Shown here in pieces: positions 27,180 to 35,772 of a stretch of 64,000 nucleotides of DNA (its first letter is position 1; each line of letters starts with the position of its first letter). Source of the stretch: Antribacter soli (GTDB lineage Bacteria; Actinomycetota; Actinomycetes; Actinomycetales; Cellulomonadaceae); assembly GCF_021568775.1 (NCBI RefSeq), contig NZ_JAKGSG010000034.1, positions 154,570-218,569 of the forward strand. The letters are read 5' to 3'. Under the pieces are notes generated by a model. That model did not search any database and was not told the DNA's origin. It saw only the letters and a list, made by a program, of their open reading frames with translations. A program made the position numbers and the translations under genes.

Positions 27180-28226
27180 TCACGGCACGCGCGCGGTCCA
27201 CCCCGGCGTCGTGAACTTCGTGCGCACCAGCTCCTCGGCGCGCTCGCGCTCCGCGGGCGTCACCGTCCCGTCGAAGGTGCGGTAGCGCGCGCGGAACGCC
27301 TTCACGAGGGCCTCGATGACGTCCTCGCGAGCCATCCCCGTCTGCGACCGCAGCGGGTCGACCCGCTTGTTCGCACTCCTCGTGCCCTTGTCGCTGAGCT
27401 TCTCGCGGCCGATGCGCAGCACCTGCGTCATCTTGTCGGCGTCCATGTCGTACGCCATCGTCGCGTGGTGCAGGATCGCGCCACCGGCGGTCCGCTTCTG
27501 GGCGGCGCCCGCGATCTTCCCGGCCGGCGAGGCGATGTCGTTGAGGGGCACGTACGTGGCGTCGATGCCGAGGTCGTGCAGGGCGCCGACGACCCAGTCG
27601 TCGAGGAAGGCGTAGGACCGCTCGAAGCTCAGGCCCTCGACCAGCGAGGCCGGCACGTACAGGGAGTACGAGATCGTGTTGCCCGGCTCCATGAACATCG
27701 CGCCGCCGCCCGAGATCCTGCGGATCACGCGGGCCCCGAGCCGATCCGCTGCGGCCAGGTCGACCTCGCCGCGCAGCGACTGGAACGAGCCGATGATCAC
27801 GGCCGACTCGTCCCACTCCCAGATCCGCAGCGTCGGCCCGCGGCGGCCGGCGTCGAGCTCCTCGGTGAGCACCTGGTCGAGCGCCACGTTGAGAAGCGGG
27901 GAGACGGGTTCGTCGTGGATCACCTCGAAGAGGTGATCGGCCCAGCCGGTGGCGTGGCCGAGCGCGCGGCGGGTCGCGATCGCGACGGCGTCCGCGTCGA
28001 ACCCGACCATCGTCGCGCCGGCCACGGCCCGCTCGACGGCGGCCGCGAGGAGCACCACCGAGGAGTCCCCCGGCATGCCCTCGAGGGCGGTGCCGATGTC
28101 CTCGAGCGCCTCGTCCGGGTCAAGGAAGAAGTCACCGCTCACGCGTACGTCGGCGAGGCGGCCCTCGGCCACCTCGACGTCGACCGCGACGAGCTTGCCA
28201 CCGGGGACCTTGTACTCTCCACGCAC
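27180..28226 (-). CDS. Lipoate-protein ligase with N-terminal LplB-like domain
   Basis: 348 residues from GTG (VRGEYKVPGGKLVAV). Residues 1-85 form the accessory domain (VDVEVAEGRLADVRVSGDFFLDPDEALEDI) that in archaeal LplB and at the C-terminus of E. coli LplA assists lipoate transfer. The catalytic domain follows with RRISGGGAMFMEPGNTISYSL and the lysine loop KIAGAAQKRTAGGAILHH. It attaches lipoate or octanoate to E2 and H proteins. Domain order is the reverse of E. coli LplA. It is divergent from the sugar kinase gene; its link to amino-sugar recycling is probably only positional. Confidence 0.85.
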   Translation of the reverse strand: MRGEYKVPGGKLVAVDVEVAEGRLADVRVSGDFFLDPDEALEDIGTALEGMPGDSSVVLLAAAVERAVAGATMVGFDADAVAIATRRALGHATGWADHLFEVIHDEPVSPLLNVALDQVLTEELDAGRRGPTLRIWEWDESAVIIGSFQSLRGEVDLAAADRLGARVIRRISGGGAMFMEPGNTISYSLYVPASLVEGLSFERSYAFLDDWVVGALHDLGIDATYVPLNDIASPAGKIAGAAQKRTAGGAILHHATMAYDMDADKMTQVLRIGREKLSDKGTRSANKRVDPLRSQTGMAREDVIEALVKAFRARYRTFDGTVTPAERERAEELVRTKFTTPGWTARVP

Positions 28227-28350
28227 GCGTCCACGGTACGCCGGAGGCCTCGCTCCGGACGCCGGCGACACAGCGGACCCGGCCGCGCTCCGCCGTCGGG
28301 CAGCCTGAGTAATTCGGGCAGGCTTGTGCATTACCCGGCATGAAGAAGCA

Positions 28351-28369
28351 GCGGGTGAAATTCACCCGC
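28351..28369. promoter_or_regulatory. Perfect 19-bp palindrome, candidate RpiR operator
   Basis: GCGGGTGAA-A-TTCACCCGC, nine-base arms around one A, located 66 bp before the kinase start in an AT-rich stretch between the divergent lipoate ligase and kinase genes. RpiR-family regulators bind TGAAA/TTTCA-type palindromes in several bacteria, and the rpiR gene is second in the operon it precedes. Autoregulation is inferred. Confidence 0.6.
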
Positions 28370-28434
28370 GATGTGGCAATGATTTGTTTTGTTCTTTATC
28401 CATTCTTGGCGAAACTTCGTGCCAGAATGGGTCG

Positions 28435-29640
28435 GTGAGCGATATCACACGGGGGGCAGACGATCCGGCGGCCGAAGGCTGGGCCGAGACGTGGAACGTC
28501 GCGCTCGATGTCGGTGGCAGCGGGTCCCGGCTTGTCGCGGAGCTGAAGCACGGTCCGGAGCCCGAGCGCATCCAGCTCGAGGGCCGGCCCGTACGGATCC
28601 TGCCGACCGGCAGCGACGCCTCCGAGGTCGTCGCGTCCCTGTGCCGTTCCTTCACGGCATGGGCGGCCCGCACCGGACAGCCCGGCGACCCGGCGCGCGA
28701 GGGCAGGCCTCACGTGTCCGCGGCCGCCGTGGGCGTCACGGGCCTGACGTCGCTCGTGCCCAGCCCCGGCGAGGTGCACGACGTGCTCGCCCGCGAGCTG
28801 TTCACCAACCGCACGGCCGTGGCCGGCGACGCGCTGACCGCCCACCTGGGCGCACTGCGCGGGCGCGCCGGCGCAGTGCTCGCCGTCGGGACCGGCGCCG
28901 TCGCGTTCTCATTCGACAGGTCCGGTCGCTGGCACCGCGCCGACGGCTGGGGCCACCTCCTCGGCGACCTGGGGGCCGGCGTGTGGATCGGCGGCGAGGC
29001 GCTGCGCGCCGCGACGGCGGCGCACGACGGACGCCCCCGCGGCGGCTCCAAGCGGCTCCTCGACGCCGCCCTCGCCCGCCTCGGGCCGGTGCCGAGCTGG
29101 CCCGCCCAGCTCTACATGAGCGCCGACCGTGCTCGGAAGCTCGCGTCGTTCACGCCCGAGGTGATGCGCGCCGCGCAGGAGGGCGACGAGATGTCGCAGC
29201 GGATCCTGCACGAGGCCGGCAAGCACCTGGCCACGACGCTCGCGACCGCCCTCGCCCCGGGGATCCCCGCGCTCGCCTCGACCACGGGACGTCTCGTGCA
29301 GGAGGAGTCGCCCCTGACGCGCTCGCTCGCCGAGAACCTCGCGGAGGAGCGGCCGGACGTGCAGCTCGTCCCCAGCGCGGGCACTCCGCTCGACGGAGCC
29401 CTCCACCTGGCCCGACGGCTGGCGGAGGTGCCCGCCAAGGTGGTGGGATACCGTCCATGGCTCACGGTCCGGATCGATGGGCGCGGCGCGGCCGGCGGTC
29501 CCGCCGACATGGGCGCTGACACGCTCGTGGCCGAGCTGTCCGCGACCGAGCTCCCGGTCGACCGAGCCGACCGGCACAACCTGCCCGGACATCCGTACGG
29601 GCAGCATGGCCCGGCCCGACCTTCAGGAGACGCCTCATGA
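28435..29640 (+). CDS. BadF/BadG-type amino-sugar kinase (GlcNAc/MurNAc kinase)
   Basis: 401 residues from GTG. The ASKHA kinase fold shows phosphate motif 1 NVALDVGGSGSRLVAEL, AGDALTAHLGAL, the phosphate-2 loop AVGTGAVAF and GWGHLLGDLGAGVWIGGEAL. These are typical of N-acetylglucosamine/N-acetylmuramic acid kinases of the BadF/BadG family. With murQ close by, MurNAc (or both sugars) is the probable substrate, giving MurNAc-6-phosphate for MurQ. The C-terminal 40 residues after DMGAD are poorly structured. Its TGA overlaps the ATG of the regulator gene. Confidence 0.8.
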   Translation: MSDITRGADDPAAEGWAETWNVALDVGGSGSRLVAELKHGPEPERIQLEGRPVRILPTGSDASEVVASLCRSFTAWAARTGQPGDPAREGRPHVSAAAVGVTGLTSLVPSPGEVHDVLARELFTNRTAVAGDALTAHLGALRGRAGAVLAVGTGAVAFSFDRSGRWHRADGWGHLLGDLGAGVWIGGEALRAATAAHDGRPRGGSKRLLDAALARLGPVPSWPAQLYMSADRARKLASFTPEVMRAAQEGDEMSQRILHEAGKHLATTLATALAPGIPALASTTGRLVQEESPLTRSLAENLAEERPDVQLVPSAGTPLDGALHLARRLAEVPAKVVGYRPWLTVRIDGRGAAGGPADMGADTLVAELSATELPVDRADRHNLPGHPYGQHGPARPSGDAS

Positions 29641-30518
29641 CAGGTGACGTGCTCGTCCGGCTCGAGCGAGCGCTGCCGACGCTGCGCCCCGCCGAGGCGC
29701 GGGTGGCGCAGACGGTCCTCGACGACCCCGACACCGTCGTGGGGTCGACGATCACCGAGCTGGCTGGGCACGCCGACACCTCGCAGGCGACCGTCGTGCG
29801 GTTCTGCCGCGCGGTGGGCTACGCCGGGTACCCGGAGTTCCGCATCGACCTGGCGCAGGCGACGAGCCGCCGCATGGTCGAGCTGGAGCGTTCGGGCATC
29901 GCCCAGGGCGAGATCAACCAGGAGGACGGCGTCAACGACGTCATCAACAAGATCGCCCACCACGAGGCCCGGACCATCGAGGAGACCGCGCGGGGACTCG
30001 ACCGCGCCGCTCTGGAGAACGTCGCGAAGGCCCTCGCGGCGGCGCCGCGCATCGACGTCTACGGCGTGGGCTCGTCCAGCCTCGCGGCACAGGACCTCGC
30101 GATGAAGCTGCAGCGCATCGGCCTGTACGTCTTCTCGTCCCCCGACGCGCACCAGCAGCTCGCGTCCGCGTCTCTCCTCGAACCAGGCTCGGTGGCGATC
30201 GCCGTGACCCACTCCGGGCGCACTCCGGAGACGGTCCGCGCCCTCGCGATCGCGCACGAGCGCGGGGCGACGACGGCGTCGATCACGAACTACCCGCAGG
30301 CCGCGATCGCCGAGGCGTCCGACCTGGTGCTCGCCACGGCCGCCCGCGAGACGCAGTTCCGGGCCGGCGCCATGTCGAGTCGTATCGCGCAGCTCGCGGT
30401 CGTCGACTTCCTCTTCGTCCGCGTCGCGCAGCAGCAGTTCGACCGCACGCAGGTCGCGCTCAAGCGCACCTGGGCGGCCGTGCACCAGGACGAGCCGGAC
30501 GGCCGACGCCACCAGTGA
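29637..30518 (+). CDS. RpiR-family regulator with SIS domain (MurR-like)
   Basis: 293 residues. N-terminal RpiR helix-turn-helix (LRPAEARVAQTVLDDPDTVVGSTITELAGHADTSQATVVRFCRAVGY) and a C-terminal SIS sugar-phosphate domain (VYGVGSSSLAAQDLAMKLQRIG; AVTHSGRTPETVRAL). MurR-type members sense MurNAc-6-phosphate and repress murQ operons. The ATGA overlap with the kinase gene makes cotranscription nearly certain. The palindrome at 28351 is the natural candidate site. Confidence 0.9.
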   Translation: MTGDVLVRLERALPTLRPAEARVAQTVLDDPDTVVGSTITELAGHADTSQATVVRFCRAVGYAGYPEFRIDLAQATSRRMVELERSGIAQGEINQEDGVNDVINKIAHHEARTIEETARGLDRAALENVAKALAAAPRIDVYGVGSSSLAAQDLAMKLQRIGLYVFSSPDAHQQLASASLLEPGSVAIAVTHSGRTPETVRALAIAHERGATTASITNYPQAAIAEASDLVLATAARETQFRAGAMSSRIAQLAVVDFLFVRVAQQQFDRTQVALKRTWAAVHQDEPDGRRHQ

Positions 30519-30525
30519 CGGGCGG

Positions 30526-30544
30526 CGCCGGCCGTCGGCCGGCG
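30526..30544. terminator. Hairpin between convergent rpiR and cimA
   Basis: CGCCGGCC, loop GTC, GGCCGGCG: a perfect 8-bp stem in the 30-bp gap between two convergent stop codons. No U-run; it could act on both strands. Confidence 0.5.
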
Positions 30545-30548
30545 TGCC

Positions 30549-32183
30549 TCAGAGGGGCTCGACGCCCGCCTTGAGCAGCCCGTACACGTGCCCGTCCGTG
30601 AGGGCCTCCCAGGCCGCCTCGATGACGTTCGGGCCGACACCCACCGTGGACCACGACCGCACCCCGTCCGTGTGCTCGATGAGCACGCGCGTGGTCGCAT
30701 CGGTGCCCTGCTCGCTGTCCAGGATGCGCACCTTGAAGTCGATGAGCTCGAACCGCTCGATCTCCGGGTAGACCCGCGTCAGCGCGTCGCGCAGCGCCTG
30801 GTCGAGCGCGTTCACCGGGCCGTTCCCCTCACCCGTCGACACGTGCCGCTCGCCACCGGCGCTCAGCTTGACCGTCGCCTCGGCGAGGGCCTCGGCGTCG
30901 GGGCCCGCTGCCCGGCCCGGCACGGTCTCCACGATGGTGCGCCACGACTCGACAGAGAAGTAGCCGGGGCGCTGCCCCATCTCCTCGAGCAGGACCAGCT
31001 CGAACGACGCGTCGGCCGCCTCGTACGTGTAGCCGGCGGCCTCGCCGTCCTTGACCCGGTTGGTGACCCGGGCGAGCAGCTCCGCCTGGCCCGCCAGGTC
31101 GAAGCCCAGCTCGCGGCCCTTCAGCTCGATGGACGCCCGGCCCGCCATGTCGCTCACCAGCATGCGCATGTCGTTGCCCACCGAGGTGGGGTCGGTGTGC
31201 TGGTACATGTCCGGGTCCACCCGGATCGCCGACGCGTGCAGCCCGCCCTTGTGCGCGAACGCGCTCGCGCCGACGTACGGCTGGCGGGCGAACGGCGAGA
31301 TGTTCGTGACCTCGCTGATGGCGTGCGCGATGCGGGTCGCGTCGCGCAGGCCGTTCCCGGCGAGCAGGGTCATGCCGCGCTTGAGCTCGAGGTTGGCGAC
31401 CACGGCGACCAGGTCGGCGTTTCCGGTGCGCTCCCCGTAGCCGTTGACGGTGCCCTGGACGTGGGTGGCGCCGGCCTCGACGGCCGCGAGCGAGTTGGCG
31501 ACGGCGCACCCGGAGTCGTTGTGCGCGTGGATGCCGAGGCGGACCGCCCCGGAGGCGAGGGCCTCGTGTCCGACGGCGGAGCTCACCTCCGCCGTGATCT
31601 CACCCACCCAGCTGGGCAGCATCCCGCCGTTCGTGTCGCACAGCGTGACCACCTCCGCGCCGGCCGAGAACGCCGCGTCGACGGCGCTGAGCGCGTACGC
31701 GCTGTCGTACCGGTACCCGTCGAAGAAGTGCTCGGCGTCGAGCACGACGCGGCGGCCCTCGCCCACGAGGAACGCGACCGTGTCGGTGATCATCGCGAGG
31801 TTCTCCTCGCGCGTGGTGCGCAGGGCCCGCTCGACGTGCCGCACGTCGGACTTCGCGACGAGCGTCACGACCGGCGTGTCGGCGTCGAGCAGGGCACGGA
31901 CCTGCGGGTCGTCGTAGGCGCGCACACCCGCACGGCGGGTGGCTCCGAAGGCCGCGAGCTGGGCGTTGCGGAGCGTGAGCTCCTTCTTGGCGCGCGCGAA
32001 GAAGTCCGTGTCCTTGGGCACCGCGCCCGGCCAGCCACCCTCGATGAAGCCGACGCCGAGGTCGTCCAGGAGCTGGGCGATCGCGAGCTTGTCCGCGACC
32101 GACAGGTTCATGCCCTCCTGCTGCGCGCCGTCACGGAGGGTCGTGTCGTACACGTGGAACGTGTCCGAGGGTGCCGTGCTCAT
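30549..32183 (-). CDS. cimA: (R)-Citramalate synthase
   Basis: 544 residues. Claisen-type synthase of the LeuA/CimA family: DTTLRDGAQQEGMNLSV at the start, VTLCDTNGGMLP, metal-binding HAHNDSGCAVANSL, GERTGNADL, and the C-terminal allosteric LeuA-dimer domain after about residue 415. The sequence type is the citramalate/2-isopropylmalate-synthase-2 group, which condenses acetyl-CoA and pyruvate to make 2-oxobutyrate for isoleucine without threonine deaminase. It closes a row of branched-chain amino acid genes. A leader peptide and intrinsic terminator upstream indicate attenuation by charged Ile-tRNA. Confidence 0.92.
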   Translation of the reverse strand: MSTAPSDTFHVYDTTLRDGAQQEGMNLSVADKLAIAQLLDDLGVGFIEGGWPGAVPKDTDFFARAKKELTLRNAQLAAFGATRRAGVRAYDDPQVRALLDADTPVVTLVAKSDVRHVERALRTTREENLAMITDTVAFLVGEGRRVVLDAEHFFDGYRYDSAYALSAVDAAFSAGAEVVTLCDTNGGMLPSWVGEITAEVSSAVGHEALASGAVRLGIHAHNDSGCAVANSLAAVEAGATHVQGTVNGYGERTGNADLVAVVANLELKRGMTLLAGNGLRDATRIAHAISEVTNISPFARQPYVGASAFAHKGGLHASAIRVDPDMYQHTDPTSVGNDMRMLVSDMAGRASIELKGRELGFDLAGQAELLARVTNRVKDGEAAGYTYEAADASFELVLLEEMGQRPGYFSVESWRTIVETVPGRAAGPDAEALAEATVKLSAGGERHVSTGEGNGPVNALDQALRDALTRVYPEIERFELIDFKVRILDSEQGTDATTRVLIEHTDGVRSWSTVGVGPNVIEAAWEALTDGHVYGLLKAGVEPL

Positions 32184-32248
32184 GCTTCTCCCACCAGTGC
32201 TTCGGGGGACGGGGTCCGCGAGGTCAGTCTCGAGGCCAGGTCCCGGGG

Positions 32249-32280
32249 CAAAGAAAAAGACCCCCCAGGTACGGAAGGTC
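32249..32280 (-). terminator. Intrinsic terminator in the cimA leader (attenuator)
   Basis: Reading leftward: GACCTTCC, loop GTACCT, GGGGGGTC, then TTTTTCTTT. The 8-bp stem contains two G-U pairs and is followed by a U-run rare in this genome. It lies 31 bp past the leader-peptide stop and 66 bp before the cimA start, where an attenuator is expected. Confidence 0.75.
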
Positions 32281-32310
32281 GGCGCGGCCGGCGGTTTTGT
32301 GCCGGACGCG

Positions 32311-32364
32311 CTACACGATGATGTGCGCCAGTCGCAGGGGTACGCGCGGTGTCATGCGCCACAT
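32311..32364 (-). CDS. cimA leader peptide
   Basis: A 17-codon frame (or 14 codons from the second ATG at 32355): MWRMTPRVPLRLAHIIV. The last three sense codons are ATC ATC GTG, directly before TAG. Position between the ABC-exporter genes and the cimA terminator, and the Ile-Ile-Val ending, fit a ribosome-stalling leader that senses isoleucine/valine. No strong ribosome site is visible. Too short to identify by homology; the call rests on context. Confidence 0.6.
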   Translation of the reverse strand: MWRMTPRVPLRLAHIIV

Positions 32365-32423
32365 GGTGCCACATCCGCGGCGATCAGGCACGGGCCTCCC
32401 GCGCACCGGACCGCCTCGACGGC

Positions 32424-33257
32424 TCAGCGCAGCAGGAGGTGCTCCAGCCGCCGCGCCGTCCCGAGGACGCCGAGGACGCCGAGCGCCGTCAGGTAGGCGA
32501 GGTTCCACAGCACGCCGGTGCTCACCTCCCCCAGCATGAGCGCCCGCTCGAGCGCGACCCCGTGGTACAGCGGGGTGAGCTGGACCAGCCACTGCAGCGC
32601 GGGCGGGTACGTCGACAGCGGGAAGAACGTGGCGCTGAACAGGAACATGGGCTGGATCGCGAGGTTGATCCACTCGAAGTCGGTCCACGACCGCATGAAC
32701 GTCGTGGCGAACATCCCCACCGCCGCGAAGGCGAAACCGATGAACACGGCCGCGGGGAGTGCGAGGAGCGCCCACCAGGAGGTGACCACGCCCGCGAGCA
32801 GCGCAACCACGAGGAACAGCGCCGAGTACAGCGCGCCCCGCACGAGCGACCACGCGATCTCGCCGACGGCGACGTCGCGCGGCCCGAGCGGCGTGGCGAG
32901 CACGGCGTCGTAGAGCTTCGCGTAGCGCAGCTTCCAGAACACGTTGAACGTCGAGTCGAAGACCGCGCCGTTCATCGCGGACGACGCGAGCAGCGCGGGC
33001 GCGACGAACACTGCGTACGTCACCTGAGCGCCTGAGTCGGTCGTGACCGTCTGCACCAGGGCACCGATGCCGATGCCGAGCGAGAACAGATACATGACGG
33101 GCTCGGCGAACCCCGTGGCCAGGGCGATCCAGCCGTGCTTGTACGCCCGGACGTTGCGCTCGACGAGCATCCTCGCCATCCCCGCGCCCGCCGGGATCGG
33201 CACGAGGCGCGAGATGCGCACCGCCAGCGGGACGGTCGCCGTCGTCGTCCCGGTCAC
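32424..33257 (-). CDS. ABC-2 type exporter permease (second)
   Basis: 277 residues from a GTG that overlaps the stop of the preceding permease (GTGA). Six membrane helices and the ABC-2 signature near the C-terminus (FLFSATFFPLSTYPPALQWLVQLTPLYHGVALERALMLG). It resembles the DrrB/NodJ group. Paired with the other permease and the ATPase it would form a heteromeric exporter for a lipid or drug-like substrate in the cytoplasmic membrane. Confidence 0.87.
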   Translation of the reverse strand: MTGTTTATVPLAVRISRLVPIPAGAGMARMLVERNVRAYKHGWIALATGFAEPVMYLFSLGIGIGALVQTVTTDSGAQVTYAVFVAPALLASSAMNGAVFDSTFNVFWKLRYAKLYDAVLATPLGPRDVAVGEIAWSLVRGALYSALFLVVALLAGVVTSWWALLALPAAVFIGFAFAAVGMFATTFMRSWTDFEWINLAIQPMFLFSATFFPLSTYPPALQWLVQLTPLYHGVALERALMLGEVSTGVLWNLAYLTALGVLGVLGTARRLEHLLLR

Positions 33258-34087
33258 TTCACCAGCCTCCTCGTGAACAACCGCACCGCGAGCACCCAGC
33301 CCACCACCACGAACGCCACCAGCACCGAGAGGTGCAGCGCCAGCCACGGCGGGTCCACCGTGCCGAGAGCGACAGCGCGGCTCGCCTCCACGCCGTGCCA
33401 CAACGGCGTGACCCAGGCGATCGGCTGTAGCCACACCGGCAGGCTCTCCACGGGGAAGAACGTGCCGGAGAACAGCATGAGGGGCGTCACCACCAGGCGG
33501 AACAGGATGTTGAACCCGCTGTCCGACTCCTGCGTGGCCGTGAACGCGAACACCGGCACCGTGAACGCCAGCCCGGTGAGCACCGCGACCGGCACGCACC
33601 ACACCGCGCCCCAGCTCGAGAAGCCGCCGAACGCGGCCGCGACGGCGACGAAGATGACGCTCGCCATCGCGATGTGGCCCACCACCGCGGAGATGTGGCC
33701 GGCGAGGACGTCCCGCACGCGCAGGGGCGTGCCGAGCATCGTCTGGTACATCCGGTCCCACATGAGGTTGCCGAGCACCGCGTAGGTCGACTCGCCGATC
33801 GAGACCCACATGGCCTGCACCGCGACGATCGCGGGCACCAGGTACTGCAGGTAGGGCACGCCCCCGACCCCGCCGGACCGCGCGTCGACGAGGCTGCCGA
33901 GGCCGATGCCCATGGAGAGCAGGAAGAACAGCGGCGACACGAAGCGGCTGATGATCGTGCCGCGCCACGTGCGCTTGTAGACGACGACCTGGTACCACAC
34001 CACGGAACCGATCCGCTCGGCCGTGCTCAGGGGCGGGCGGACGCCGTGCGCGCCGCGACCCGCGAAGACGTCGGTCTGCTGGCTCAT
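33254..34087 (-). CDS. ABC-2 type exporter permease (first)
   Basis: 277 residues, similar in plan to the next permease: six helices, LMWDRMYQTMLGTPLRVRDVLAGH loop and the FSGTFFPVESLPVWLQPIAWVTPLWHGVEASR signature. Starts 2 bp after the ATPase stop and overlaps the following permease by 4 bp, so the three genes form one operon. The NodJ/DrrB family exports lipo-oligosaccharides or anthracyclines; substrate unknown here. Confidence 0.87.
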   Translation of the reverse strand: MSQQTDVFAGRGAHGVRPPLSTAERIGSVVWYQVVVYKRTWRGTIISRFVSPLFFLLSMGIGLGSLVDARSGGVGGVPYLQYLVPAIVAVQAMWVSIGESTYAVLGNLMWDRMYQTMLGTPLRVRDVLAGHISAVVGHIAMASVIFVAVAAAFGGFSSWGAVWCVPVAVLTGLAFTVPVFAFTATQESDSGFNILFRLVVTPLMLFSGTFFPVESLPVWLQPIAWVTPLWHGVEASRAVALGTVDPPWLALHLSVLVAFVVVGWVLAVRLFTRRLVK

Positions 34088-34089
34088 CG

Positions 34090-35031
34090 TCAGTCCACCA
34101 GCGTCCGGCCGGTGAGGTGCAGGAACACGTCCTCGAGCGTGGAGCGGCGCACGAGCGACGAGAGCGGGGCGAGGCCGCGCGAGTGCACGGCCGCAGCGGC
34201 CGCGTCACCGTCCTCGGTGTAGACGAGGAGGCGGTCGGGGAGGACCTCGACCCGTTCGCCGATCCCGGCGAGCTTGCCCGCGTACTCCGCGTGGTCGTGG
34301 GCGTCGAACCGCAGCTCGAGCACCTCCCGCGTGGAGTACTGCTCGATGAGGGACCGCGGCGACCCCTCCGCGACGATCCTGCCGTGGTCCATGACGACGA
34401 GCCGGTCGCAGAGCTGCTCCGCCTCGTCCATGTAGTGCGTCGTCAGGATGATGGTGACGCCCTGCCGCTTGAGCCGGAAGAGCCGGTCCCACAGCAGGTG
34501 CCGCGCCTGCGGGTCCAGGCCCGTCGTCGGCTCGTCGAGCAGCAGCAGCTCGGGTGAGCTGATGAGCGACCTGGCGATCGTGAGCCGCCGTTTCATACCG
34601 CCGGACAGCGGCTCGACCCGGTCCTTCGCGCGCTCCGAGAGCTGCGCGAACTCCAGCAGCCCGGCTGTCCGTTCCTTCACCTGGGCGCGCGACAGCCCGA
34701 AGTACCGCCCGTAGACCCACAGGTTCTCCTGGACCGTCAGCTCCTGGTCGAGCTGGTCCTCCTGGGGCACCACGCCGAGCCTGGCGCGGATCCGCGGTCC
34801 GTCGGCGGCCGGGTCCAGCCCGAAGACGCGGAGCGTGCCGGACGTGGCGGGCGACACGGCGCCGATCATCCGCATCGTCGACGACTTGCCGGCGCCGTTG
34901 GGCCCCAGGAACCCGAACAGCTCGCCCCGCTGCACCGCGAAGTCGACGTTTTCGACGGCCGTGAAGCTGCCGAACATCTTCGTCAGACCGCGCGCTTCCA
35001 GCAGCACGTCGTCAGCTGTCCCCTCGCTCAT
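34090..35031 (-). CDS. ABC exporter ATPase, DrrA-like
   Basis: 313 residues. Walker A GPNGAGKSS, Q-loop VVPQEDQLDQELTV, ABC signature LSGGMKRRL, Walker B LLLLDEPTTGLD and H-loop TTHYMDEAEQL. The C-terminal 90 residues carry the DrrA/NodI-type extension (STLEDVFLHLTGRTL). The ATG giving MSEGTADDVL is taken as the start; the frame is open for 158 codons further but without family similarity. First gene of the three-gene exporter operon, divergent from a membrane-protein gene. Confidence 0.9.
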   Translation of the reverse strand: MSEGTADDVLLEARGLTKMFGSFTAVENVDFAVQRGELFGFLGPNGAGKSSTMRMIGAVSPATSGTLRVFGLDPAADGPRIRARLGVVPQEDQLDQELTVQENLWVYGRYFGLSRAQVKERTAGLLEFAQLSERAKDRVEPLSGGMKRRLTIARSLISSPELLLLDEPTTGLDPQARHLLWDRLFRLKRQGVTIILTTHYMDEAEQLCDRLVVMDHGRIVAEGSPRSLIEQYSTREVLELRFDAHDHAEYAGKLAGIGERVEVLPDRLLVYTEDGDAAAAAVHSRGLAPLSSLVRRSTLEDVFLHLTGRTLVD

Positions 35032-35151
35032 GAGGCCACGGTAGACGCGACCACCGACACGGTCGCCGTCATTTCCCCCGGCGTCCCTCCTGCGAACCTG
35101 GCCGGGACGTGTTCGACTGGGAGAGTCCGGCTGAACTCGGGAGGTTCCACC

Positions 35152-35769
35152 ATGAGCGACCCCACCCGTCCATACGGCGCCGTTCCGGGCAATCCGGGCG
35201 GTTCGCACACGCCCCCGCCGTCCGTCCCGCCGCAACATCGCGACGGCCCGGCCGACGCCCGCTTCCTCGGGCACGTCCCCGACGACGGCCTCGACCCCGA
35301 TGCGCCCCGGCACGACCACCGCCCTGCGACGACCGGCACCGAGGACCCCCGGCTGGGACTCGAGATCGGCCGGTACTGGTCCGGCGCGCTCGCGACGACG
35401 CTCGTGGCCGCTCTGTTCGGCCTCGCAGCGACCTTCGTGATCCAGGACGTCCTCAACCTCGACCTCCAGGCCCCGCCCGACCTGTTCGGCGCGGGCTCCG
35501 ACCATGCCGGCTGGGCGGTGGCGTGCGCGACGTTCGCGCTCGTCGCGGCGATCGTGCTGAACATCTTCGTCCTGAGCACGCCGCGACCTCGGACATTCTT
35601 CGGCTGGATCGTGGCGCTCGCGACCGTGATCCTGGCGACCCTGCCGTTCGCCGGGAGTCCTGAGCCGGTGCCGGCCATCCTGACGGCGATCGTGTGGGTG
35701 ATCCTCGGTTCCGCCGTGTGGTCGCTGCTCACGGGCGTCCTGGCACGCACGGTGGTCGAGCGCGTCTGA
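35152..35769 (+). CDS. Four-helix membrane protein, DUF6069-like
   Basis: 205 residues. A Pro/Asp/His-rich cytosolic N-terminus of about 70 residues, then four hydrophobic helices (about 78-100, 120-145, 152-172, 178-198). The arrangement resembles DUF6069 proteins of actinobacteria; no function is known. The ATG has GGGAGG seven bases upstream. Its stop lies 3 bp from that of the convergent AlkZ-like gene. Confidence 0.7.
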   Translation: MSDPTRPYGAVPGNPGGSHTPPPSVPPQHRDGPADARFLGHVPDDGLDPDAPRHDHRPATTGTEDPRLGLEIGRYWSGALATTLVAALFGLAATFVIQDVLNLDLQAPPDLFGAGSDHAGWAVACATFALVAAIVLNIFVLSTPRPRTFFGWIVALATVILATLPFAGSPEPVPAILTAIVWVILGSAVWSLLTGVLARTVVERV

Positions 35770-35772
35770 CGG

